From Galerina marginata (taxonomy: Eukaryota; Basidiomycota; Agaricomycetes; Agaricales; Galerinaceae): 64,000 nt of DNA. Both the position numbers and the translations under genes were made by a program. Location: the NCBI GenBank assembly GCA_023014335.1, contig JAECYW010000009.1, forward strand, positions 1-64,000, given 5' to 3'. Position 1 is the stretch's first letter. The number at the start of each line of letters is the position of its first letter. This document shows, one piece after another, positions 21,951-31,703 of the stretch. Below the pieces are notes generated by a model, which made no database searches, had not been told where the DNA came from, and worked only from the letters and a program-made list of their open reading frames with translations.

Positions 21951-24787
21951 TTTTTCGATGCCCCCAGCGACCAGAGAGGGGGTTCAAAAGTGGTGAAAGT
22001 CATGCCCGGTACAATATCCAATGCAGCTTTGAATTGAAAGCGGGAAAGAGCGTCCGCTACAGTGTTGAGTTTTCCATCAACGTGTAAAACACGTAAGTCG
22101 AAGTCCATTTCCAGGAGTATGTCAACGGCAGATTTCAAGATGACGTTGAACTTGTTGAGGCATTGTAAAGAATTAAAAATTTGGACAGTGTTGAGATTGT
22201 CGGTGTAAATTATAATGCGGGAACCGGGTTGCGCATGGTGTGCAACATCCCTGATGGCACAGAAAACACAAAGGGCTTCATAGAAGAAAATTATGTCGAC
22301 TTTACAATCTTCTGGTGTTGATGACGCAAATCCTTCCTTTGATGCAGGGTACCAGAAACCCATTCCAAAAGGTGAGGCATCGCAGTAGATGGTAAAATCA
22401 GCAAGATATGGATCCCAATCCGTTGGCTGCAACATGTGGACACCGTCTGAATGCCGAATATGATTTGCCGCCCAAGAAAAATCCTCGCGGATATCATTGT
22501 TGACTGCAATGCGTTTTGACGGGCTATCAAATTTCGAAATTTTGGGATATAGACGGTTGAGGCATGGGCGCAGTAACGGGTAAACATTGAAAGCCCAGTT
22601 CAGCCAGCCTGCCATCTGTTGCCAATATCGAAGTTGGTAGGCCTGTTTGGATCCGTCAATTGGCTTTGTGTACCATGAGAGCAAGGCGTCCAGAAGATTG
22701 TCGCGGGACTCGGAAGAAAAAGAGAGAGTCATCGCGTTGGGATCTACTTCGATGCCGATAATTGTCAAGCGTTTGCCAGATACCTGTTTTTTCTCCTTGT
22801 GAGGGATACCGAGTTCGTCCCATAGGTTAAGAAGGATTGTTTGATGCCGGGGAAGGCATTTGTTGTATGGTTCATAGAAAAGAACGTCTCCGCAGATGTC
22901 GAAACCTGAAGAATCGTCAACATATGTTCCTAAATAGTCAATTTCCCTTTTGTATTTCGCAATCCAGGCCACGAGGCTGTTAAACGAGATCCAAAGCCCA
23001 CATGAGGAAGAAGTGCCGAAAGCATTGCACCGGTCAATATAGCGCTGTCCGTTTACGGTATTGATCTGTTTAATTTGCCAATATGGGTGGCCAGGTATTA
23101 GGCGGTAGGCTTCAGCAACATCTGATTTCCACATGACAATCGGTTCACGGAGACACGAGGATCGAGTAAAATGCAGAAGCATTTCCCCCAGATGACGGAG
23201 GTTGTCGAGAGGGAAGCCGGTGACTTTGCTGTGGTCAATCATACTGTTGAGAGAGTATTTCCCCGCACTATGGTCGGTAACCATACGAAGTTCCGAGTCA
23301 TTCTTTCGAGTCTTCGGTACTGCATGAACTGGCATAGAGTACATTCCCGGAAGGAGTTCCGTTCCAAAGGAAGACGAGAAACGGTTTTTATGCACTTCAA
23401 TTTGACATTGATCCATAATAAACTGCGCTACGGCGTTTGATTTAGGGGGTTTCGACAGGTCCAAAATATCCGGGTAGCCGTCTATCACTGTGTCTGCCCA
23501 CGGCCAGAAACCATGACGGAGTCCGTCGCATACAGAACAGACAAAGATAGGATTCGGATGGTCTGTGAGAAGTTCTTCAAATCGGTTAACATTAATTGGT
23601 GAGACAATTTTGAATAAGTCCGGGTTTTCGGTAATTGTTTTGGTGGCAATTGGGTCGTTTATTACACGCAAAGGCGGACGAACGAGGGGAGTGGCTATCT
23701 CCGACCAGTCAGCAACTGTCGGTGATAAATGAGAATCGGAAGGCCAAATATTGTATCGTAGATATTTTGGGCGTGAGCCTAAAACATCGTTCCACAATTT
23801 AGTTTGGACATTTATCTCTGCCGTGGCCGGGTTGTTTACAGTTTTTGCAGAGGTGTTTATATTTGCATTCCTCGTCTGAATTTTTGCAGTTTCCCGCATT
23901 GTATCGGTTGCAAAGTTCTGATTGGGCTTTGGAAACATTCCCCTGTGTCTTTGATCGCTTTCCAGAATTTCCGCGTGACTGGAAGGCTGCGCCGTCTGGC
24001 ATAACAATTGCATTGTAGAGGGCAAGGAATTCATTTCTGTCAGTGAGGAGGATTGTTTGTCCCCCGCCGACATAGTTTCTGACTGCGACATCAAAGTTGA
24101 TGATTTGTTGATGGACCGAGTCATGTTTGGAGGTGAACATTCCTTCAACATAATCGGAGTACGATTGCAATTCATCGAGACGGTGGGGGAAAGCCAGTCT
24201 GTATGCTCTAACCGCGAAACGCCAGGCTGCGGACCAGTCAGATTGTGATCTGACCTTACGTGTTGGTTCAGCCACGCCGAGGCTGATTTTTGCGTCTCCA
24301 AAGCGAGCCGTTCTCTCTTCGCTAATTGTATAACGGTGGAGAGACGATGCGACCTGGTTAAGATCGAGTGGTTCACCTCGGAAGATACGGTCCCATTGCG
24401 AGCCTGGGAAGCCGAGGGGTGCGTCAACCGCGGACTTTGCAAAAAGTCTGCACCCTGCAATGTCTCGGTCATAGAGTCGGAGCAGTCCAAAGGTTTTCTC
24501 AGCGCTGGGGTTTCGAGGACGGGAGATTGATGATGATGAATTTGTCCACGGCATTTCGCTTTCACGGAGTTTCTGCCATTTTCGGGGTTCCTCATCAAGG
24601 TCTGGTTCTCTTGAATCATAACGTGATTGTTCTGAGAGATTTTGTATGAGGGAATTGACTTGGCTGTCAATATCGGATTGGACAGGTGATCCTGAGCGAC
24701 GGTTTTGTGAATCTCCTGCAGTTTCCTTTCCCTTCGGTTCGGCCCGCTTAGACGAGACATCCGGCTGAGTGCCGAGCTCGGCAACAT
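21947..24787 (-). CDS. Reverse transcriptase-RNase H of YR retrotransposon
   Basis: The frame stays open for 946 codons. The conserved protein starts around residue 320. The palm motif A is WKSDVAEAYRLIPGHP and the catalytic YVDD lies in LGTYVDDSSGFD (about 22913-22924). The RNase H acidic residues are in FTIYCDASPFGMGF, FFYEALCVFCAIRD and IIIYTDNLNTVQIF, with the final HVDGKLNTVADALSRF. All catalytic positions are present. The first 329 or so codons overlap the gag frame, have odd composition and may not be translated, so RT could instead be made by frameshifting or reinitiation near the gag stop at 23799. It copies the element RNA into DNA and degrades the template RNA. The recombinase gene follows with an ATGA overlap. 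Confidence 0.88.
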   Translation of the reverse strand: MLPSSALSRMSRLSGPNRRERKLQEIHKTVAQDHLSNPILTAKSIPSYKISQNNHVMIQENQTLMRNPENGRNSVKAKCRGQIHHHQSPVLETPALRKPLDCSDSMTETLQGADFLQSPRLTHPSASQARNGTVSSEVNHSILTRSHRLSTVIQLAKRERLALETQKSASAWLNQHVRSDHNLTGPQPGVSRLEHTDWLSPTVSMNCNRTPIMLKECSPPNMTRSINKSSTLMSQSETMSAGDKQSSSLTEMNSLPSTMQLLCQTAQPSSHAEILESDQRHRGMFPKPNQNFATDTMRETAKIQTRNANINTSAKTVNNPATAEINVQTKLWNDVLGSRPKYLRYNIWPSDSHLSPTVADWSEIATPLVRPPLRVINDPIATKTITENPDLFKIVSPINVNRFEELLTDHPNPIFVCSVCDGLRHGFWPWADTVIDGYPDILDLSKPPKSNAVAQFIMDQCQIEVHKNRFSSSFGTELLPGMYSMPVHAVPKTRKNDSELRMVTDHSAGKYSLNSMIDHSKVTGFPLDNLRHLGEMLLHFTRSSCLREPIVMWKSDVAEAYRLIPGHPYWQIKQINTVNGQRYIDRCNAFGTSSSCGLWISFNSLVAWIAKYKREIDYLGTYVDDSSGFDICGDVLFYEPYNKCLPRHQTILLNLWDELGIPHKEKKQVSGKRLTIIGIEVDPNAMTLSFSSESRDNLLDALLSWYTKPIDGSKQAYQLRYWQQMAGWLNWAFNVYPLLRPCLNRLYPKISKFDSPSKRIAVNNDIREDFSWAANHIRHSDGVHMLQPTDWDPYLADFTIYCDASPFGMGFWYPASKEGFASSTPEDCKVDIIFFYEALCVFCAIRDVAHHAQPGSRIIIYTDNLNTVQIFNSLQCLNKFNVILKSAVDILLEMDFDLRVLHVDGKLNTVADALSRFQFKAALDIVPGMTFTTFEPPLWSLGASKK

Positions 24788-24827
24788 AGAGGTCGAGCGC
24801 TTTCTCTTCTTGTTCGGAGGTGAGAAC

Positions 24828-25014
24828 TGTTGGAATTTGGCAAGCTAGTTATGCTTTTGGTAGTCTTACGTAATCACACCTTTAATCGTAGCTTGTAGCT
24901 CTTTCCTTTTCTCATCTGTTTGCCTACGAGCTCCCTAGGTCAAACGTAATATACCTGGCTTTTTCCTCATTCCCTCAAGGTCCATTCTCCGCTCCTGCTA
25001 AGTTTATTTCAACA
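24828..25014 (+). repeat. Left LTR of the gag-only element
   Basis: 187 bp, TG...CA ends, nearly identical to 26215-26402. It lacks one base in GCTTGTA(T)GCTC and has T where the right LTR has C in CATCYGTTTG. Confidence 0.9.
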
Positions 25015-25197
25015 CAAACGGATCTCCTGTTGCAGGATCACAGCATCTGTCACCAGACACAAATTGGCACCTCCTTTCACGGCCTCTGTCTTTAACACAC
25101 CGGAATCTTCACGGTCACTGCCTGTCGCACACCGGATTGCGCCCACGGTCACTAAACCCTTATCAAAGTCATTATCTCTTATCTGATCATATTGATC

Positions 25198-26139
25198 ATG
25201 CCTTCACTGCTCTTCGACAAGCTCAACGAGACCAACTACGATGATTGGAAGATATTGATGGAAGCCTTTCTGGAGGAGAAAGGACTCTTTGGTGTTGTTA
25301 GTGGCCGGGACATCATGCCAACCACCGGACCAAACTCCAAAGGTGTCAAGACCTTTGTGGAGAAGCAGCGCTCTGCCCGTTCCAGAATTATTCTAGGAAT
25401 GGAAACTTCCCAGCTTCCCCATGTCAGGAACGAGGAGGACCCAGCCGTTATTTGGAAGAATCTTGCCCGAATTCACCGTGCACGTGGTTTGGGAGTTTTG
25501 CTCACAATGCGTATGGATTTCCTTAAATTCTCTATGCCCCCCGGATCCACCATTGCTTCCTATGTTGCCAGTATTCGCCATGCTGCTTATCGCTTGGAGG
25601 AATGTTACAAGGCTGAAGAGGATGACTCATCCATTTCCACCATTTTCCCTGCTTCTTTTTCTACCACCAGGCCCTCTATCGTTTCCGATTTTGACAGGAT
25701 CAGTGTTCTTTTGAATGGCCTTCCTCCCATCTACCAACCTGTTATTGTCAGCATCACCGGTACCCCCATCGCCTCTCTCACCTTCGAGGACGTTGTAACC
25801 CGTCTTATGAATGAAGAAGGTCGCCTCCGTAATGTCATCGCACCAACTACGCCTTCCGATCCAGACACTACCGACGAGGCTATGGCTGTCACACACCATG
25901 GACCCCATTGACGGCCAGGAAAGTCATCCAAGTTTACCCCTTCAAATGACATGTCGAAGATTATCTGCCACAAATGCGGAGGAGTTGGACACGTTCGTGC
26001 AGTCTGCCCCACTCGCGACTCGGACGCCATCGCAAATGCCAATGTAGTCGATGATGACGACGAACCCGAATCTGCTTTTGTCACTCATGAAGAAGACGAA
26101 GATGCCAATGACTCAGATGGAGTCTGGTCTGGTAATTAA
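25198..26139 (+). pseudogene. Copia-type gag with one in-frame stop
   Basis: The frame starts MPSLLFDKLNETNYDDWKIL, the classic opening of Copia Gag/UBN2-type proteins (KLNxxNYxxWK). It runs 237 codons to a TGA at 25909-25911, then continues in the same frame through FTPSND to a CCHC knuckle (CHKCGGVGHVRAVC) and an acidic tail ending at 26139. The TGA is followed by CGG and could come from a CGA by one C-to-T change. An ATG lies right before the zinc knuckle (MSKIICHKC), so a short knuckle protein could still be made. The normal role is packaging of element RNA, probably with a helper's enzymes. Confidence 0.8.
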
Positions 26140-26214
26140 TTTCTTTATTCTACTTCCTCTCTTTAGTTTTATATCTTTATATTTTGTTGTTATGCTTCAT
26201 AGCTTGAGGAGGAG

Positions 26215-26402
26215 TGTTGGAATTTGGCAAGCTAGTTATGCTTTTGGTAGTCTTACGTAATCACACCTTTAATCGTAGCTTGTATGCTCTTTCCTTTTCT
26301 CATCCGTTTGCCTACGAGCTCCCTAGGTCAAACGTAATATACCTGGCTTTTTCCTCATTCCCTCAAGGTCCATTCTCCGCTCCTGCTAAGTTTATTTCAA
26401 CA
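26215..26402 (+). repeat. Right LTR of the gag-only element
   Basis: 188 bp with TG...CA ends, preceded by a purine-rich tract and followed by the AGAAC target duplication. Confidence 0.9.
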
Positions 26403-26761
26403 AGAACGTATGATCCGTCGCTGATAATTTTGATGATTTCACTAATCGCTTGCGCTTTGCTGAAATTAGATGTTTGTTCGGAGAACTTGGTGACAACGGC
26501 ATCCAATTCTCGATGGATTCGTCGCCGCTCATTTTCCTCTGCCATTTCGGGGGTGAGGTGTCCTCCATTGTTATTCTGTCCCCCGGATCCGAACGCATCC
26601 GCTGGAGGAGCGTTGGACGAAGTAGAGGCGACATTTGGATTCGTTCGAGAAGTGGCGGAGAGTGCGTTGCCAGCCGATCCTGGAGCTGCGGCGTCTGAGA
26701 CTTGTTGGCTCGTCTGGTTTCCATCACTCATAATATGAATTTTAATGATTTATAAAGTTTA

Positions 26762-27017
26762 TAATGCGAAAGAACGCACGAGAAGTGTCAAATAACAGCG
26801 GCAACTGAGTACTTTGTCAACGCAGTGGTGAGGACAAAGTGTAAGGTCTTTTTATTTGGGGATTCACAGGTTTATATTCACCGCTGTGGGTAAAACAGTC
26901 TATGAATCATTCTGCAAATAAATGTCTGAGCGCTGCGGCACATGACAGGAAAGACTCCTCTGTTATTTGCCCGTAGAGTCCCTCCATTGAACTAGAGTAA
27001 ATGTAATTTAAACACAA
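26762..27017 (-). repeat. 256-bp direct repeat, upstream copy (5' side of YR retroelement)
   Basis: It matches 20496-20751 over its full length with three changes. All are C:G to T:A in this copy (GCGCG to GCACG, TTCCGC to TTCTGC, TTGGAC to TTGAAC), two of them at CpG. The gag ATG lies 31 bp inside the element from this repeat. Confidence 0.85.
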
Positions 27018-27544
27018 TTACAGCGCTTCCATAATCTAATGAGAATCGACTTTTTTATTTTTTTCCGATTTCCCGATTGAGAATTTCTCAATTTGGGAAT
27101 TTGAAGCACGTGCACTTCGCCTATCATCGATATCTGGTCGTCTTTCACCGCATTTCTGACATTTTCATTGGTAAAACAGCCACCTTTATGTTCACAGGAT
27201 GACATGGTATCCTTGTAGCATCCAGTAACACCATAAATTCGTTTTAACTCCAGAAGAAGGGCAGCAGTACTTAGTTTTGTACAAGTTTCGTCGAGAGGCT
27301 ACAGTGTTTGTTCTTCTGTGTGATATTACAGGAATAAAAAGCATCTACTTCTGAACAAAATGATTTTACTTGCTTTTGGGGCCTTTTCTGTGACTGAGGA
27401 GGCCAAGTGTAGGGCAGCCCAGTGGCCGGCCAAGCGTTAGGCGAAGTGCACGTGCCTCAAATACCCAGATTAAGCAGTTCTAAATCGGGAAATCGGAAAA
27501 AAATAAAAAAAGTCGATTCTCATTAGATTATGGAAGCGCTGTAA
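27018..27544. mobile_element. TIR element (MITE-like), 527 bp, abutting the YR retroelement
   Basis: The ends are TTACAGCGCTTCC and its reverse complement GGAAGCGCTGTAA. Inverted similarity continues for about 105 bp on each side, through AATGAGAATCGACTTTTTT, CCGATTTCCCGAT and GCACGTGCACTTCGCC. No coding capacity is seen. If the target duplication is TA, the element is CAGCGC...GCGCTG flanked by TA, as in Tc1/mariner or Pogo/Fot1 derivatives. The outer bases are themselves palindromic, so the exact border is not fixed by sequence. Confidence 0.82.
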
Positions 27545-27957
27545 AGGTTGTCGCACGGTCCCTGAGCGACCGTCCAGACTCATATCCGGTTTGATAAGAT
27601 AACAAAATTGAACGCATTACTCTAGATTGGCTCTAGAGCTCCAATTGCTCTCTAGGCTCCACTCTAGCCGATCCAGCTGAGTACCCGTCCCCAACTAGTT
27701 GGCTTTTCACGTCACTTCCACTCGTCAATACTGTTGACTCCAACCGCTTTCGTGTCTTCGGAAATTCCGCGTCAGTTAGGAGATACCCAGTATTCTCATT
27801 CTAAGCCTAAGTGATTCGTGGTTCTTACTACAGATTAAGTTCAAAACATCATTTATTAATTAGCGATCCAGTCAGCAGGGCTATGGTTACAGAGAGCAAA
27901 AACACAATTTCAAAACTTCAACTTTCGATCACCAAAAAAAACAACCAATCACCGACT
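27545..27957. other. Intergenic; 3' flank of the GNAT-ankyrin gene
   Basis: No gene or repeat end recognised here. It should hold the 3'UTR of the minus-strand gene that ends at 27958. Confidence 0.4.
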
Positions 27958-29991
27958 TCAATCCGAATCGTCATCCTCGTCGACCTCCATCCCATCCTCA
28001 TTATCTCTCTCGTAATACGGCCCCCACTGAACACCAGACGCAAGCCCAACATGGCTTCTCACAATTTCAAACGCCAAATCATTCGCACACCGCGGCATCG
28101 CCCTAAACTCTCTGACACATTCGTTACCCTCGCCCTCATCATCAGCATCAACATCGACATCAAACGTCTCCTCAAACGTTCCATCCCCAAGACTCGACTG
28201 CTCCCTCGCAATATGGACAGTGGCATCGAGCACATGCTCCATCCTTCCCCCTTTGTTGAGGAAGAACTGGACGGAACCGGCGTCGAGCGCTAGCGCCACC
28301 GTCAGGACGGCTTTTGGGGTGAGAATGCTCCCCGGGCGTTCAAGGATCTCGTAGATCGCGAGGAAGGAAGTGTACAGCCCGACGTAGAAGCTTTTGTAGA
28401 CTTCTTGGCGGATGGGAGGCGGTATGTAGTCGAGCCCGGAGCCCATGAGCGAGGAGGGCGAGCGCGGGCGGCGTGGGGTGAAGGAGTCCATGTCGAAAGA
28501 CATGTTGTCTTTTTGGAGAGCCGCTTGGGCTGGTTGGTTCGATAAAAAAGTTAAAAAAAGGAATTAGCGAACGAATTCACCGCATATATGCGTCGTATTT
28601 GATGAAAAAACTTACTTGCGAGGCAAAATCTCATTCTAGGCGACAACCAACCCCCGGTGCACTGACCGCACGTACACCCGAACTTCCTTTTCTTGACATA
28701 ATCCCGTTCCTCTATCGCGTTACCTTTGTCATCCAGCACGAGCGGCAGCCCCATCGCCTTGGCCAAGACATACTCGCACTGCAAGCCGGCGTCCGGGTAC
28801 CCATCCCACTTTCCCAAAAGCGTCTCTGAGAACTCCCTGGTCGACCGCATGGACGACTGGAGAGCTTCGAGCGGGGTCATACCCTGGGCGTTTTGCGTAT
28901 CTTTCAAGTCCTCGGCGACACCCTGCGGATCGAGCTCGAGCAACACACGCAGCGCGTGCAAGTTCTCGCCCGCAGCTGCCATAAAGATCGGTGACATCCC
29001 CTCCGCATCCCGCTTACGCACGCTTCCCGCGTCGGCGTCATGCGCAGCGCGGAGAGTGGCTGCGATAGAGGCGGTTTTGTTGGTGGCGATGGCATGGTGG
29101 ACAGGGAATCGCGTTTTAACCTCGTCGACGGTGAGTTTTGGGGTGGTGGCGTTGGCGAGATCGAAGGCTCGCGAGGGGGGTTCGGGGTCGGCGGCTGCGG
29201 CGAGTTTGCGGGATGGGTGGCCGGGGTCAGGAGAATAGGCGAAGAACTGGGTGAGGCCGATGCGACGGAAGCCGTTCTGTGGCAAGGGGTGAGTACAGTA
29301 AGAGGAGGAGAGAAGGTTGGAGGTTGGCGAAGACATGGAAAGGAGGGAGGAAATAGTAAATGGGTCCGTGCTGGGGGAGCTTACCTTACGATAGAAGGCG
29401 ACGATATTATCCTGCTCGCGGATCCATTCCGCCTTGTCGTCGCTTCTAAAACAAATTGGGGTTGGCCAGCACAACGCATGAGCTCGATAGCCCTTGTCAA
29501 GCGACTCCAACAGGCTCTGCAGGAGTTTAGACCCGACACCTTGTTTCCTATACTGAAAACACGAAACAACGTCAACTCAACGGCAAGCAAAAGAAAAAAA
29601 CGACTCGAAGCAGATGTACCTCCTCCTTCACCGTCAAATCCTGGACATAGAGCATGTCCCCAACGCTCAGCTCGGAACCCCAACACCCAGACCCACTCCT
29701 CGAGCTACCATCCACGAGCCACGGACGTATGTTACTGTTCTGATCGAACAGTCCCACCGAAAACTCGTGTAATTCCTGGCTTTCCTCGTCCATGATCTCG
29801 AGGAAGTCGCCTGTGTTCTTGAAGTACATGCGACGGGTGATCTGGAGAGCGGTGACTGTCGCGAGCTCACCCAGAGTGGGGTGCAAAAGTGTCCCGTGGA
29901 CGTGGTTCAGCCTCTCGGGGTATTCGTAGTGTTTTTCGGTTGTGAACGTCGCCGTGCATTCGGAGAGGTTGATGTTGGTAGCGGTAGGCAT
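27958..29991 (-). CDS. GNAT-type acetyltransferase domain fused to ankyrin-like repeats
   Basis: The join is complement(27958..28529, 28616..29276, 29385..29552, 29620..29991), 590 residues; all splice phases close. Exon 1 encodes the N-terminal part, ending with DMLYVQDLTVKEE. The splice then gives YRKQGVGSKLLQSLLESL (residues 125-142), a textbook GNAT motif A (R/Q-x-x-G-x-G/A) that binds acetyl-CoA pyrophosphate. NIVAFYRKNGFRRIG follows, the usual GNAT end (..FY.K.GF...G). Next come ankyrin-like helices (FPVHHAIATNKTASIAATL, GMSPIFMAAAGENLHALRVL, QGMTPLEALQSSMRS), then a cysteine cluster FGCTCGQCTGGWLSPRMRF near 385-400 and an alpha-helical C-terminal region with an acidic end. It probably acetylates a small molecule or protein bound via the ankyrin part; the substrate is unknown. 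Confidence 0.82.
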
Positions 29992-30370
29992 TTTTCAGGT
30001 TTTGTGGTTGTGAGGGGGTGAGGAAAATGTCGAGAGAGTTCGTTGGACTCGCGATGATGGTGGAAGGAAGGAAGATTGGACGCTGACGCGTCGATGTTTC
30101 GGTTTAGAGGAGAGGAGAAGTGCATATTATGACATAATAATCGATTATATATTCGCGGTCAACGGAGATCAACAACGCCTGCGATCCATTAGCGCCGACG
30201 CTCCTCAGCGCTTTAGCAGTCGTCCTAAGTCCAAATCTAACTCTAGGGGGCGTGTTTTTATTTTCATTCATTGAAAAAGTGCGTTAATTTAATTGTAAGG
30301 AGATGACGATTGCCGTCATGCTACAAACCGTAACACGAACAAGAAATTGACAAGAAAAATTTGAGAAAAA
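29992..30370. other. Intergenic between GNAT-ankyrin and F-box genes
   Basis: It contains the promoter side of the GNAT-ankyrin gene and the 3' flank of the F-box gene. Nothing specific is seen. Confidence 0.4.
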
Positions 30371-31703
30371 TCACCGTGCCCACCGTGCATGGCAAACAGA
30401 TACCATTCTCTTCTTCCTAAGTCGAGGAACTACGGCAATGTAAGGCTCTATAGCCGCGGCAGGAACGTCGCTAAAATTATAAAGCAACAACCGCAGCTCT
30501 ACATTTCTCAAAGCTGGGAAGCGCCTATCGGCGAGAAGGACATCCTCCAAATCACTCCATGGGTTACCCTCAACGAAAGTATTTCGCTGAAAGCACTGGA
30601 TGGTGAGATGTTTGATGTGCGGGTGCGAACCGAGAAAGATAAGAGACTTTATGATCACCTGGATAGGAGATCGCACAGATACGTTTCCATCGACCATGAG
30701 GGTTAGCGAGCACAGATTTTTGCTGTGCGTTCTTATTGCACTCATTAGCGCTCGCAGGTCTATAAATTGACACCGTCAGCAAAGACGAAAGGGTCGAATA
30801 TAGGAAACAATTTCGGAACTAACCTGCATCGGTAGCATTGTTTACCCTCACGACTTCCAGATACTGTAATGAAGTGCCAGCTGCAACCGTGAACCGAACC
30901 ACGGCAGCACAGGAAGCTAAGCACTCCGGCGTCGGATACCAGATGTGTAATGTTCGCAAAAATGAAAGCGCAGTGACTAGCCAGTCCAGCAGTACAGCAT
31001 CGTCGCAATACTGCACTTCCAAAAAGTCCAGCTGAAATATAGGGGCGGCGATCTTCACACTATCAACTCCATTGTTGCTGTCAACGACTCGGTTTGTCTC
31101 CACCACATCAAAAATGACTGCTCGAAGCTCTGGGAAGTACTGCAACAAAGTCGGGAAAGCGACATCGCCATGTCTCGGAGGACCATTTTCCTCCTCCCTC
31201 AATTTAATCTCCTCCAGGCACTTCAGCTCCGCCAACGAGGGATAGTTCAATCGGGGTGTTCCTTGCTTGTCTCTCCGCTGGAAAATATCAAGGGAAATGA
31301 CGGATGGACACAACATGCGTAATAGGCGGGGCAGTTCCTCGGCTTGCGAGATCCATGGGTGCCTATACTCGACCAGATTTACGTGCTTGATCAACTTTCG
31401 GATACGAGGGGTTGATTCCAATTTCCCTTGAGCGATGGGAACAAAGATGGAACTCGGGAGGGATAAGGAACGAAAAATACAGGTCTGAGCGGGTGAAACG
31501 AGGGCTTTACATGTTAAAGCGCATGCATATAATACTGATCTCTCGAAGCTGTTTTCGTTCGGAGCCAGATAGCTGACAATGATATCAAGTAATTCCGGAG
31601 GTAATCGAAGAAGGGCCATTCGAGATAGGATCGGCCCCTGGAGTGAAGGTATCAGCCATGTAATGTCGCAATACAAATGGTCTTCAAGGATCAGGTGCTG
31701 CAT
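30371..31703 (-). CDS. F-box protein
   Basis: The join is complement(30371..30759, 30824..31703), 422 residues; the 64-nt intron (GTTAGT...TTATAG) closes in phase and gives ATDADLRALMSAIRTH. The F-box is MALLRLPPELLDIIVSYL followed by ERSVLYACALTCKALVSPAQ, then CIFRSLSL, a common opening in mushroom F-box proteins. The rest has leucine-rich-like segments (FLEVQYCDDAVLLDWLVTAL, LRTLHIWYPTPECL, IKHLTIQCFQRN). It would bind Skp1 in an SCF ubiquitin ligase; the target is unknown. Two starts are possible: the ATG at 31703, or the ATG at 31619 right before the F-box, which gives a more usual N-terminus. It belongs to the same broad class as the gene at 11911-13386 but is not a close copy. Confidence 0.8.

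Larger units (their letters stand above)
24828..26402 (+). mobile_element. Gag-only Copia-like LTR retrotransposon (TR-GAG type), nested
   Basis: The element is 1575 bp, with 187- and 188-bp LTRs that begin TGTTGG and end TTCAACA. A 5-bp target duplication AGAAC flanks it (24823-24827 and 26403-26407). The LTRs differ by one indel and one C/T change, so the insertion is recent. A polypurine tract TTGAGGAGGAG lies just before the right LTR. The only gene is a Copia-type gag; pol is absent, so it depends on a helper element. It runs opposite to the YR element that it disrupts. Confidence 0.9.
23799..26731 (-). pseudogene. gag of YR retrotransposon, interrupted by an LTR element
   Basis: The upstream part runs from the ATG at 26731 (MSDGNQTSQQ) to 26408, and the downstream part from 24827 to 23799. 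Removing the 1575-bp insertion and one 5-bp duplication restores a single frame of about 450 codons. The C-terminus has a CCCH-type cluster (CNRYNAGNC...CKYKHLC) followed directly by a CCHC knuckle (CKNCKQPGHGRDKC), as in nucleic-acid-binding Gag proteins. The middle part (SDWSAAWRFAVRAYRLAFP, LQSYSDYVEGMF) resembles the capsid-like region of these fungal elements. The last stretch overlaps the RT frame. With the insertion in place the host copy cannot make full Gag. Confidence 0.82.
20496..27017 (-). mobile_element. Tyrosine-recombinase retrotransposon (Ngaro/DIRS-like) with nested LTR element
   Basis: On the minus strand the order is: 256-bp repeat (27017-26762), gag with zinc knuckles, reverse transcriptase plus RNase H, tyrosine recombinase, 206-bp spacer with an A-tract, second 256-bp repeat (20751-20496). 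There is no aspartic protease or DDE integrase, and the recombinase takes the integrase's place; that is the hallmark of the DIRS/Ngaro order. Without the nested insertion the element is about 4.94 kb. The RT-RNase H and recombinase frames are intact, while gag is split by the insertion. The B1/B2 repeats expected for split-direct-repeat elements were not found: the spacer before A2 and the sequence after it do not match. The 3' end may therefore be rearranged. Confidence 0.85.

Noticed and set aside
26392..26727. Second minus-strand frame over the gag start
   Set aside because: It is a shadow of the gag N-terminal frame, which continues in phase across the insertion; this one does not.
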